DNA of 31,048 nucleotides from contig JAPFFX010000290.1 of the NCBI GenBank assembly GCA_026645375.1, forward strand, positions 1 through 31,048, read 5' to 3'. This document shows, piece after piece, positions 22,532 through 31,048 of the stretch (positions are counted from its first letter, which is position 1; the number at the start of each line of letters is the position of its first letter). This DNA is from Citricoccus sp. WCRC_4 (GTDB lineage Bacteria; Actinomycetota; Actinomycetes; Actinomycetales; Micrococcaceae). The notes beneath the pieces are model-generated. The model was given only the letters and a program-made list of their open reading frames with translations, had not been told where the DNA came from and made no database searches. Position numbers and translations under genes: made by a program.

Positions 22532-24304
22532 TTGACCGAGGGCCCAGCGTCCGCCCCGGAGCGGGCGGAAGCCGACAGCTCCGGCCTCGGGTCTCGGGCC
22601 CGCGAGGCGGCCGGCACGGTCCGGCGCGCCGTCCACCGCCGGTGGGCCGCCTCGTTGCAGCTGCGCACCGTGGTCATCACCGCCGTGCTGACCATGGTCT
22701 CCGCTGCCGTGTTGGCGTTGTTCCTGACCCAGCAGATCACCTCGGGCCTGTTCCAGTCCCGTTTCGACCAGGTGGAGGCGGAGTCGAACCGCGGCCTGAG
22801 CACGGCACGCTCGATCTTCGGCAACAGCGTCTCCTCGGACCCGGACGACACCGTCCAGCTGGTCGAGGACACCCTGAACTCCCTCGCCGGCCAGACCGGC
22901 GCCACCGTGGGCCGGGACCTGCTGCTGATCCCGATCGAGCAGTCGCAGAACCTGTACGTGGGGACCCGGACCACGAACAACCTGGACGCCGACGTCATCC
23001 CCGAGGCGCTCGCCCAGGCCGTCCAGGACGGGACGGGCACGTACTGGCAGTCGATCTCGCTGCCGGACTCCGGCGGTGGCACCAACCCCGGCCTGGCGTT
23101 CGGCACCCGGGTGACCCTGCCTCCCGGCAACGTCTACGCCCTGTACATGGTCTACGACCTCTCCAGCGTGCAGCAGACCCTGGACTACCTGATGCGCGTG
23201 CTGGTCGTCGCCGGGGCCATGCTGGTGATGATGAACTCGCTGATCGCGGTCTATGTCACCCGCTCCGTGGTGCGCCCCGTGAGCCAGGCGGCGCTGACCG
23301 CCGAGTCGCTGTCCTCGGGGGACCTGAGCGTGCGCATGCCGGTCCACGGCGAGGACGAGATGGCCCGGCTGGGGACGTCCTTCAACCGGATGGCGGACAA
23401 CATCCAGGACCAGATCACGCAGTTGGCGGAACTGTCCCAGATCCAGCAGCGCTTCGTCTCGGACGTCTCCCACGAGCTGCGCACCCCGCTGACCACCGTG
23501 CGAATGGCCGCCGAGGTCCTCTACGACTCGCGCGAGGACTTCGACCCCGTCAACCGGCGGTCCACGGAACTGCTCTACCACCAGGTGGAGCGCTTCCAGG
23601 CGCTGCTGGCGGACCTGCTGGAGATCACCCGCTTCGATGCCGGCGCCGCCACCGTGGCCGCCGAGCGGACCGACCTGCTCCACCTCGCGGCGGACGTCGT
23701 CCTGACGGCCGAGCCGCTGGCCAGCAAGGCGGACACCGAGGTGTTCCTGGTGCCCAGCGGCACCGACGTCACCGCCGAGGTGGACCCCCGGCGCATCGAG
23801 CGGATCGTGCGGAACCTCATCAACAACGCGATCGAGCACGGGGAGGGACGCCCGGTGGACGTCATCCTCGGATCGGACGAGGACTCGGTGGCCATCGTCG
23901 TGCGGGACCACGGCATCGGGATGTCCGCCGAACAGGCCTCCCGCGTCTTCGACCGGTTCTGGCGGGCGGACCCGGCCCGGGCCCGCACCACCGGCGGATC
24001 CGGGCTGGGCCTGTCCATCGCCACCGAGGACACCCGGCTGCACCACGGCCGGCTCGACGCCTGGGGAGAACCGGGCGATGGATCCGCCTTCCGGCTGACC
24101 ATCCCGCGGCGCAGCGGTGACGCGGTGGACGAGGGCTCGCCCCTGCAGCTGCCGCCGGTGTATACCGAGGACCAGCGACGCCGGCCCACGGACATCGAGA
24201 GCGCGGAACCGGCGGGGACGGCCGGCCTGGTCCTACCGGACCGCATCCACGAACAGGCACTGGTCCGGCGGCCGCCCGAGACGCCGACCGAGGAGGTGCG
24301 GTGA
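22532..24304 (+). CDS. mtrB: Sensor histidine kinase MtrB
   Basis: 590 residues. Membrane helix 1 at about 44-66, an extracytoplasmic sensor region of roughly 150 residues, membrane helix 2 at about 220-243, a HAMP linker (about 244-300), the dimerisation/phospho-acceptor domain with His314 in SDVSHELRTPLTTVRMA, and the ATPase domain with N box (RNLINNAIEHGEG), G1 (DHGIGMS), F box (FDRFWRAD) and G2 (GGSGLGLS). A Pro/Arg-rich tail of ~45 residues follows. The start is TTG 22532, one base after the mtrA stop, with AGGCC-rich sequence upstream; a nearby downstream start cannot be excluded. It phosphorylates MtrA. The stop overlaps the lpqB GTG. Confidence 0.95.
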   Translation: MTEGPASAPERAEADSSGLGSRAREAAGTVRRAVHRRWAASLQLRTVVITAVLTMVSAAVLALFLTQQITSGLFQSRFDQVEAESNRGLSTARSIFGNSVSSDPDDTVQLVEDTLNSLAGQTGATVGRDLLLIPIEQSQNLYVGTRTTNNLDADVIPEALAQAVQDGTGTYWQSISLPDSGGGTNPGLAFGTRVTLPPGNVYALYMVYDLSSVQQTLDYLMRVLVVAGAMLVMMNSLIAVYVTRSVVRPVSQAALTAESLSSGDLSVRMPVHGEDEMARLGTSFNRMADNIQDQITQLAELSQIQQRFVSDVSHELRTPLTTVRMAAEVLYDSREDFDPVNRRSTELLYHQVERFQALLADLLEITRFDAGAATVAAERTDLLHLAADVVLTAEPLASKADTEVFLVPSGTDVTAEVDPRRIERIVRNLINNAIEHGEGRPVDVILGSDEDSVAIVVRDHGIGMSAEQASRVFDRFWRADPARARTTGGSGLGLSIATEDTRLHHGRLDAWGEPGDGSAFRLTIPRRSGDAVDEGSPLQLPPVYTEDQRRRPTDIESAEPAGTAGLVLPDRIHEQALVRRPPETPTEEVR

Positions 24305-26052
24305 ACACGACGCGGACGACCCGACGAGCGGCGCCACGGAGCCCGGGCCACCCGGCGCGGTGGCGGTGGCTGGTCATGCTCGTGGCCGGACTGCTCGTCC
24401 TCAGCGGTTGCGCGCAGTTGCCGCAGGGCGGTCCCGTGGGCACCTCGGAGCCCCTGGCCGGGAACGACAACCAGGTCAACTACACCTTCACTCCCTCGGG
24501 GCCGTCCGACGGGGACAGCCCGGAGGAGATCATCCGCGGCTTCCTCACGGCCGGCACCGGGGTCCAGGACGACTACGCCACGGCGCGCGAGTTCCTCACC
24601 GAGGACGCGGCCGCCGCGTGGCAGCCGACTGCCCGGACACTGGTCTACACCTCCGAACCGACCCTCGTCCCCTCGGCCACCGACAACGTGTACACCGTGC
24701 AGATGGAGGTCGAGTCGGTGGTGGACGATCGCGGCATCATGAACCGCATGCCCGCGAACACCACCGAGGCGGCGGAGTTCGAGGTGACCGAGGAGGACGG
24801 ACAGTGGCGGATCACCCGGGCGCCGGCCGGCGTCGTCCTGGAGACCACCCAGTTCCGGGCCCTGTTCGGCTCCCACGAGCTCTACTTCTATGACCAGTCG
24901 TACCAGTACGCCGTGCCGGACGTGCGCTGGTTCCTGAACCGCCCCGGCACGGCCGCGGACATCGTCGACGCCCTGCTCAACGGCCCGGCGCCCTACCTGG
25001 AGGGAGCCGTGCGCACCGCGTTCCAGTCCGGGTCCGAGCTGGCCCGGCCCTCCGTGCCGATCAGCGGCGGCGCGGCCAAGGTCGACTTCACCCAGCAGAC
25101 CTTCGAGGGCACCGACGGGCTGACCAGGCGCCGGATGCAGCAACAGCTCGAGCTCACCCTCGGCGGGCTCAACAACGTCTCCACCGTGGACCTGTCCGTC
25201 GACCTCGACCCCATCGACCTCGGCCCGACCCCGGACGGCTTCGTCGCCGCCCGCGTCAACCCCAGCGTGGGCTCCACCCAGGTGGCCGTGGCCGACGGGC
25301 AGCTGGTCTACTACGAGGGGGATGCCGCCGTGCCGGTCGGCGGCCTCCGGATCGACGCCGGCGAGCCGCCGGCGCTGCCGGCCATGAGCCTGGACGGCAC
25401 CCGGTTCGCGTTCCTCAACCCCGAGCGGGACCAGATGCGCACCGCGGACACGGACGGCTTCCAGCGGCTGGTCCTGCAGGGGCGGGACCTCACGCGGCCC
25501 AGCTTCGACCTGTCCGGCTGGGTCTGGACCGTCGACCACGCCCAGGGCACCCGCGTGATGGCCATCGACGCCGGCACGGGGGGTGCCGGGGACGAGGCCA
25601 CGCGCGAGATCAGCGCCGAGTGGATCGGCGATCGCCACGTCTCGGCGCTGAGGATCTCGCGGGACGGCACGCGTGCGGCCATCGTGGCCGGTGAGGGGGA
25701 GTCCAACCACCTCTACCTCGCCGGGGTCATCCGCGACTCCGAGGGCGTTCCACGCGGGCTCGGTAACCCGGTACGGCTGGAACCGACCGTCCCGATCACG
25801 GACGTCACCTGGCTCTCCGACCAGGAACTCGTGGTGGCCTCCACCAGTCCCAACGAGCCGGTGGAGGCGCAGGTCGTCGGGTTCGACGGGTCCCTGCGCA
25901 CCCTGAAACCCCTGCTCGGCATGACCGGACTCTCGACCGGGCCGGCGGACAACCCGATCTACGCCGAGACCGCGGAAGCCGTCCACGCCCTCGCCGGGTC
26001 CACGTGGCGGTCCCAGGCGGGAGTGGCCAAGGACCTGGCCTTCCCCGGCTGA
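24301..26052 (+). CDS. lpqB: Lipoprotein LpqB
   Basis: 583-residue lipoprotein. An Arg-rich N-terminus and hydrophobic stretch end in the lipobox LSGC, with Cys37 as the lipidated residue. A GerMN domain lies at about 195-300 (GTAADIVDALLNGPAPYLEG, then AKVDFTQQTF and QQLELTLGGL). The C-terminal half forms a beta-propeller-like region (DGTRFAFLNPERDQMRT, SRDGTRAAIVAGEG). In mycobacteria and corynebacteria LpqB binds the outer part of MtrB and tunes its signalling. GTG 24301 overlaps the mtrB stop (GTGA) with GAGGAGG just upstream, so it is co-translated. A hairpin 70 bases past its stop probably ends the mtrAB-lpqB message. Confidence 0.95.
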   Translation: MNTTRTTRRAAPRSPGHPARWRWLVMLVAGLLVLSGCAQLPQGGPVGTSEPLAGNDNQVNYTFTPSGPSDGDSPEEIIRGFLTAGTGVQDDYATAREFLTEDAAAAWQPTARTLVYTSEPTLVPSATDNVYTVQMEVESVVDDRGIMNRMPANTTEAAEFEVTEEDGQWRITRAPAGVVLETTQFRALFGSHELYFYDQSYQYAVPDVRWFLNRPGTAADIVDALLNGPAPYLEGAVRTAFQSGSELARPSVPISGGAAKVDFTQQTFEGTDGLTRRRMQQQLELTLGGLNNVSTVDLSVDLDPIDLGPTPDGFVAARVNPSVGSTQVAVADGQLVYYEGDAAVPVGGLRIDAGEPPALPAMSLDGTRFAFLNPERDQMRTADTDGFQRLVLQGRDLTRPSFDLSGWVWTVDHAQGTRVMAIDAGTGGAGDEATREISAEWIGDRHVSALRISRDGTRAAIVAGEGESNHLYLAGVIRDSEGVPRGLGNPVRLEPTVPITDVTWLSDQELVVASTSPNEPVEAQVVGFDGSLRTLKPLLGMTGLSTGPADNPIYAETAEAVHALAGSTWRSQAGVAKDLAFPG

Positions 26053-26121
26053 TCGTCCGGTCCGCCTCACTGCACACGGGCCCGGCCGGCGGGGCGTCGT
26101 CCACCACCGGCGTCCGCGCGC

Positions 26122-26145
26122 GCCGCCCGGGCAGGCGCGGGCGGC
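26122..26145 (+). terminator. Hairpin after the mtrA-mtrB-lpqB operon
   Basis: GCCGCCCG (26122-26129) and CGGGCGGC (26138-26145) form a perfect 8-bp GC stem with an 8-base loop, 70 bases after the lpqB stop and 12 bases before the comF ATG. There is no T-tract, as is common for terminators in high-GC actinobacteria. It overlaps by one base the -10-like CAGGAT of comF. Confidence 0.55.
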
Positions 26146-26156
26146 AGGATGGCGCC

Positions 26157-27044
26157 ATGAACCTATGGCCCCGTTCCCTCGCCATCGGTCTGGACCGACT
26201 GGTCCAGGCGCCGGCCGTCCGGACGATCGGGCACGCCGCGAGGGAACTGACCGGGCTGCTGCTGCCCGTGGAGTGCACCGTGTGCGGTGTCCAGGACGGT
26301 GCCGTCTGCCCTCCGTGCGCCGAGCAGCTCACCGCCTCGGTGCTGCGCCCGTTCCGGGCCGAACGGGACGCCGCCGCGCTACCGCTGGTGTCCGTGAGTC
26401 CCGACGCCGGCCCGGCGCCGCTGGCGGTGGTGGCCGCGGGCCGCTACGGCGGCCCCCTGGCGCGGGCGTTGCTGGGTTTCAAGGACCATGGCCGCACGCC
26501 GGTCGGCCGGCACCTGCGACCGGCGGTGCACCGGGCGCTGGCCGCCGTCCCGTCGCTGGTGGGCGAGCAGGCACCGCATGGACCCGGCGTCCCCTGGACG
26601 GCACCGGCCCTGCTGGTCCCGGTCCCGGGCAGTGCAGCCGGTTTCCGGCGCCGGGGATACGACCCGGTGGCCGAGCTGCTGACCGGTCCGCTCCCGCCCG
26701 GCTGGGAACTGGCTCCCCGGCTGCTGCGCCATGCCCGTGGACGCGCCGGTGCGCGGGCGCGCGGACGACCGGGGCGGACCGCGAGCCATGCCGGAACGGC
26801 CTCCACCCTGCGCCGCCACCGCAACGCCGGGCGGTTCCGCGCGACCGGCCGGGCACGCCGGGGCCAGGGGCGCACCGTGGTGCTGTTCGACGACGTGATG
26901 ACCACCGGGTCCACCCTCGCCGCCGCCTGGCAGGCCCTGGACGGGCGGGGGCTGAGACCCGCCGCGGCGGTGGTCCTGGCCGCCGTGACAGCACCCGGAT
27001 CCGAGCCCTCTGGGGGACTTAACTCCGGGTGGAGAACCGACTAG
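26157..27044 (+). CDS. ComF family phosphoribosyltransferase-like protein
   Basis: 295 residues. An N-terminal zinc finger has Cys40, Cys43, Cys51 and Cys54 (CTVC...CPPC). The C-terminal phosphoribosyltransferase fold carries the PRPP-binding loop VVLFDDVMTTGSTL near residue 245. An Arg/Gly/Ala-rich stretch (RHARGRAGARARGRPGR) precedes it. The family is related to ComFC, involved in DNA uptake in Bacillus and Haemophilus, but most actinobacterial members have no proven function. The order lpqB-comF-hpf-secA is the same as Rv3244c-Rv3240c in mycobacteria, allowing for one intervening gene. The chosen ATG has the -10-like CAGGAT 6 bases before it (possible leaderless start) and no good Shine-Dalgarno. 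Longer in-frame readings are unrelated. Confidence 0.88.
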   Translation: MNLWPRSLAIGLDRLVQAPAVRTIGHAARELTGLLLPVECTVCGVQDGAVCPPCAEQLTASVLRPFRAERDAAALPLVSVSPDAGPAPLAVVAAGRYGGPLARALLGFKDHGRTPVGRHLRPAVHRALAAVPSLVGEQAPHGPGVPWTAPALLVPVPGSAAGFRRRGYDPVAELLTGPLPPGWELAPRLLRHARGRAGARARGRPGRTASHAGTASTLRRHRNAGRFRATGRARRGQGRTVVLFDDVMTTGSTLAAAWQALDGRGLRPAAAVVLAAVTAPGSEPSGGLNSGWRTD

Positions 27045-27047
27045 GCT
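27019..27047 (+). promoter_or_regulatory. hpf promoter
   Basis: -35 TTAACT (27019-27024), 17-base spacer, -10 TAGGCT (27042-27047). It is the best sigma70-type promoter in the window. The -35 and the start of the -10 lie inside the last codons of comF. Transcription would start near 27054, giving an unusually long leader of about 140 bases before hpf. Confidence 0.65.
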
Positions 27048-27080
27048 GAGCGTGCGGAACCCGGGAGGGAACCGTCAGAG

Positions 27081-27110
27081 GCGGCAGGAAGGAGGAGTTC
27101 TTCCCGCCGC
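27081..27110 (+). promoter_or_regulatory. Hairpin 1 in the hpf leader
   Basis: GCGGCAGGAAG (27081-27091) pairs with CTTCCCGCCGC (27100-27110) with a single A-C mismatch and an 8-base loop GAGGAGTT. The loop displays a Shine-Dalgarno-like purine run. A second potential stem lies downstream (GGGGCC 27124-27129 with GGCCCC 27142-27147). Confidence 0.5.
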
Positions 27111-27170
27111 CGATGTGCATTAAGGGGCCAGTCGGTACCCCGGCCCCCGGTGCTACACCACTGTTCGGAT

Positions 27171-27190
27171 GGCCGCGAGGCCCTAGGAGG
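27171..27190 (+). promoter_or_regulatory. Small GCGA-loop hairpin next to the hpf ribosome site
   Basis: GGCC-GCGA-GGCC (27171-27182) is a 4-bp stem closed by a GNRA-type tetraloop, directly followed by the Shine-Dalgarno AGGAGG (27185-27190) for the ATG at 27196. Confidence 0.45.
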
Positions 27191-27195
27191 ACATC

Positions 27196-27876
27196 ATGAC
27201 CATGGACGTCAGCTACGTTGCCCGCAACGTGTCGATCCCGGACCGGTTCCGGGACTACGCCCAGGAGAAGTTCAGCAAGATCGAGCAGCTCGCGCAGCGT
27301 GCTCAACGGCTGGAGATCAAGGTCACCAAGCAGTCCAACCATCGCCATTCGGGCCAGAACCTGACCGTTGAGCTCACGGTGCAGGGCAAGGGCAAGGTCA
27401 TCCGGGCCGAGGCCCAGTCCGACGACAAGTTCGCGGCCTTCGACCTGGCGTTCGGCAAGCTCCTGGAGCGACTGCGGAGGCTCCGCGACCGGCAGAAGGA
27501 CCGGCAGCACCAGCGCGTGTCCGTCGCCGACGCCACGGCGGCCCTGCCCGTGATCGATCCGGACCGGTCACTCGTGGACCAGGTCAAGGCGGAGCAGGCA
27601 ACGCAGGAGGACGTCCAGGGCGAGCAGAACGGCGAGGCCCCCGTGAAGATCCGCAAGAAGGTCTTCCCGGCCCAGCCGATGACCGTCCATGACGCCGTGG
27701 ATGCCATGGAGATGGTCGGCCACGACTTCTACCTGTTCGTCGACGAGGAGTCCGGACGTCCCTCGGCGATCTACCGGCGCAAGGGCTGGTCCTATGGCGT
27801 CATCGCCCTCGACGCGGAGCACCCGGATGCCGAACCCCGCGAGGAGGAGATCGGCTACCGGGCGGCCGCCGTCTGA
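27196..27876 (+). CDS. hpf: Long-form ribosome hibernation promoting factor HPF
   Basis: 226 residues. The N-terminal S30AE domain (about 1-105) begins MDVSYVARNVSIPDRFRDYA and has the basic helix KLLERLRRLRDRQKDR that binds the 30S decoding site. A flexible acidic linker (about 110-145) joins the C-terminal dimerisation domain (about 150-206; KKVFPAQPMTVHDAVDAMEM and FYLFVDEESGRPSAIYRRKG). Long HPF makes 100S ribosome dimers in stationary phase and stress. The start ATG has AGGAGG five bases upstream. It has its own promoter and a structured leader, and a strong hairpin terminator 22 bases after its stop, so it is a single-gene transcript separate from comF and from the next gene. Confidence 0.96.
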   Translation: MTMDVSYVARNVSIPDRFRDYAQEKFSKIEQLAQRAQRLEIKVTKQSNHRHSGQNLTVELTVQGKGKVIRAEAQSDDKFAAFDLAFGKLLERLRRLRDRQKDRQHQRVSVADATAALPVIDPDRSLVDQVKAEQATQEDVQGEQNGEAPVKIRKKVFPAQPMTVHDAVDAMEMVGHDFYLFVDEESGRPSAIYRRKGWSYGVIALDAEHPDAEPREEEIGYRAAAV

Positions 27877-27898
27877 GGTCCCCCGAATCTCCTGAGCG

Positions 27899-27928
27899 CA
27901 GTGCCCGTCCCGGCAGGGGCGGGCACTG
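27899..27928 (+). terminator. Terminator of hpf
   Basis: CAGTGCCCG (27899-27907) pairs with CGGGCACTG (27920-27928); inside, a T-G wobble and CCC/GGG extend the stem to 13 bp closed by the tetraloop GGCA. It lies 22 bases after the hpf stop. The following bases are only mildly T-rich (TCCCTGTCC). It is the strongest hairpin in the window. Confidence 0.8.
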
Positions 27929-27968
27929 TCCCTGTCCGGACCGATCCGACCGCGAGGACCGCCCACCC

Positions 27969-29282
27969 ATGACGTCCGCTCCGCCAGCCCTGAGCGCCTC
28001 AGAGGCCCGTCGCACCGTCCTGGCCGCTCAGCTGCTGGACCGCCCGCGCCGACCCGGGCCGGTGACCGGCCGCCGGATCAGGGCGGTGCTGGACCGGCTG
28101 AGCGTGGTGCAGATCGACTCCGTGAACGTGCTGGCCCGGGCGCACTACGTGCCCGTCTACAGCAGGCTCGGACCCTACGAGACGGCGGGGCTGGACCGCG
28201 TCTGGCACCAGGCCCCGCGTGACTGGACCGAGTACTGGGCGCACGAGGCCTCCCTCGTGCCGACCCGGCTGCGGCCCGCACTCCTGGCCGTCCAGCGCCG
28301 CACGTGGATGTCCGCCACGGACCTGGACGCGGCGCTGCGCGAGGAACTGTCCGACCGGATCCTGGCATTGCTGGAGGCGTCGCGGCCCCTGACGGCCCGG
28401 CAGGTCGAGGCCCGGTTGGGAGACCACGGCCGGCACGAGGGGAACTGGGGCTGGAACTGGACCGTGGTCAAGCGCGTCCTCGAGGATCTCTTCGCCTCCG
28501 GGCGCATCGCCAGTGCCGGGCGCAACGCGCAGTTCGAGCGCCGGTTCTTCCCGGTCTCACGGCTCACCCCCCACGTCGGGGAACCGGACGCCCACACGGC
28601 CGCCGTCGAGCTCGTCCGGGCCGCCTCGCGGGCCCTGGGCGTGGCCACCGACGCCTCACTCGCCGACTACTACCGCATCCACGTCAAGGCCGCCCGTGCC
28701 GCCGCGCAGGAGCTGTACCGCGAGGGCGTCCTGGAACCGGTCGGCCTGCCGGGCACCGGCCAGCGGACCGTCCCCGCCTGGCGGCACGTGCAGGCGCCCA
28801 CGCCCCGGCAGGCCACCGGCCGAGCCCTGGTGAGTCCCTTCGACCCCCTCGTGTTCCATCGTCCGCGGGTGGAGGAACTGTTCGGGGTCCGGTACCGCCT
28901 GGGCATCTACACTCCCGCGCCGAAGCGCACCCGCGGTTACTACTCCCTGGTGTTCCTGCTGGGGGAGCGGCTGGCCGCCCAGGTCGACCTGAAGGCCGAC
29001 CGCCTGTCGGGGGTGCTGCTGGTGCGCGGTGCCTGGCGAGAGGATCCCGCCGGGCTGCCCGGGGGGAGTGCGTGCGCGACCTCGTCCCCGGCCGGTCCCC
29101 GGGACGGGACGGCAGCGCGGGGCCGGACGGCCGACGTCGGGCACGTGGCCGCGGAGCTGGCCGCCGAACTGGACGACCTGGCTGCGTGGCTGGCCCTGGA
29201 GGACGTGGTCGTCGAACCGGACGCGGACGGGGACCTGGCCCGGGACGTGGCGCGGGCGTTGAGGAAGCTCCAAGGGTTTTGA
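27969..29282 (+). CDS. AlkZ/YcaQ-like winged-helix DNA glycosylase
   Basis: 437 residues of the HTH_42 family (AlkZ of Streptomyces, YcaQ/AlkX of E. coli), made of tandem winged-helix folds. The catalytic segment is VVQIDSVNVLARAHYVPVYSRLG with Gln48 and Asp50 forming a Q-x-D motif, as in the YcaQ/AlkX branch that unhooks DNA interstrand crosslinks; AlkZ itself has Q-x-Q. Other family features are WTEYWAHEASL and PFDPLVFHRPRVEELF. A Pro/Gly/Ser/Arg-rich insertion (about residues 360-388) interrupts the C-terminal region. It has no clear Shine-Dalgarno at usual spacing (GAGGA about 12 bases upstream). It stands alone between the hpf terminator and the secA promoter. A DNA-repair role is inferred from the family. 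Confidence 0.85.
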   Translation: MTSAPPALSASEARRTVLAAQLLDRPRRPGPVTGRRIRAVLDRLSVVQIDSVNVLARAHYVPVYSRLGPYETAGLDRVWHQAPRDWTEYWAHEASLVPTRLRPALLAVQRRTWMSATDLDAALREELSDRILALLEASRPLTARQVEARLGDHGRHEGNWGWNWTVVKRVLEDLFASGRIASAGRNAQFERRFFPVSRLTPHVGEPDAHTAAVELVRAASRALGVATDASLADYYRIHVKAARAAAQELYREGVLEPVGLPGTGQRTVPAWRHVQAPTPRQATGRALVSPFDPLVFHRPRVEELFGVRYRLGIYTPAPKRTRGYYSLVFLLGERLAAQVDLKADRLSGVLLVRGAWREDPAGLPGGSACATSSPAGPRDGTAARGRTADVGHVAAELAAELDDLAAWLALEDVVVEPDADGDLARDVARALRKLQGF

Positions 29283-29285
29283 TCG

Positions 29286-29291
29286 TAGACT
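29286..29291 (+). promoter_or_regulatory. -10-like element for secA
   Basis: TAGACT begins 3 bases after the stop of the glycosylase gene and is identical to the box before the TPM gene. The possible -35, TTGAGG (29259-29264), is 21 bases away, too far for a normal sigma70 promoter, so the -35 is uncertain. The implied leader is about 94 bases. Confidence 0.45.
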
Positions 29292-29296
29292 GTGCT

Positions 29297-29334
29297 GGTA
29301 TCCCGGACCGGTGTGCCGGATCGCCCGGGGTACC
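29297..29334 (+). promoter_or_regulatory. Inverted repeat at the 5' end of the secA leader
   Basis: GGTATCCCGG (29297-29306) pairs with CCGGGGTACC (29325-29334), with one T-G wobble. The inside holds a second small hairpin, CCGG-TGTG-CCGG (29308-29319). If transcription starts 6-7 bases after TAGACT, the stem forms the very 5' end of the mRNA, where it could protect the message or act as an operator in DNA. Confidence 0.45.
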
Positions 29335-29391
29335 CAGAGCGCAACGCATATCGACGCACCCGGGGCACCGGGGAACAGGGAGTCCAGGCAC

Positions 29392-31048
<1,657 letters not shown>

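Noticed and set aside
27052..27123. A 23-codon GTG ORF at the start of the hpf leader
   Set aside because: The spacing of 4 bases from TAGGCT is too short for a leaderless start, and the frame runs through the strong hairpin. I see no independent support.

Overview
The window is about 31 kb of very GC-rich DNA packed with short-spaced genes. The codon use, frequent GTG and TTG starts, the mtrA-mtrB-lpqB and hpf-secA blocks, a long HPF, a MetE-like gene beside iscS-mnmA, and the many putative leaderless starts all point to a chromosome of a high-GC actinobacterium. The Micrococcales (Micrococcaceae or near relatives) fit best, but the genus cannot be fixed from the sequence alone. Nothing looks like a plasmid, prophage, transposon, CRISPR array, tRNA or rRNA. 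The window reads as core genome.

Layout. (1) 1-5.8 kb, envelope stress and proteolysis: a PspA/IM30 protein and a secreted TPM-domain protein with a glycine-rich tail (minus strand), divergent from a membrane-anchored HtrA serine protease that overlaps a PIG-L deacetylase (plus strand). (2) 5.8-9.2 kb, minus strand: a single-polypeptide ECF sigma factor fused to an RskA-like anti-sigma factor, a TrmL-type tRNA methyltransferase, and a J-domain protein. (3) 9.4-13.5 kb, plus strand: cysteine desulfurase, MnmA thiouridylase, chorismate mutase and a cysteine-free MetE-like protein. (4) 13.5-21.6 kb, minus strand: a membrane-protein/DUF4129/DUF4350/MoxR/DUF58 operon, with a GH65 glycoside phosphorylase at its end. 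(5) 21.8-27.9 kb, plus strand: mtrA, mtrB, lpqB, comF and hpf, in the order known from mycobacteria. (6) 28-31 kb: an AlkZ/YcaQ-like DNA glycosylase and the 5' two thirds of secA, cut by the window end.

How the genes work together. The cysteine desulfurase can supply persulfide sulfur to MnmA for tRNA 2-thiouridine. MtrB-MtrA, with the lipoprotein LpqB, forms an envelope and cell-cycle two-component system. MoxR, DUF58, DUF4129 and DUF4350 form a conserved module of unknown but probably chaperone or membrane-assembly function. PspA, TPM, HtrA and SecA all act at the membrane or envelope.

Most unusual points: the sigma/anti-sigma fusion, which has a strong internal ribosome binding site placed to make the anti-sigma half separately; six TANNNT-like boxes lying exactly 6-7 nt before a start codon, suggesting leaderless transcripts; a putative 23-codon leaderless ORF in front of mtrA; a MetE-like protein with no cysteine; a J-domain protein with what looks like a degenerate NERD domain; and structured leaders in front of hpf, secA and the TPM gene.
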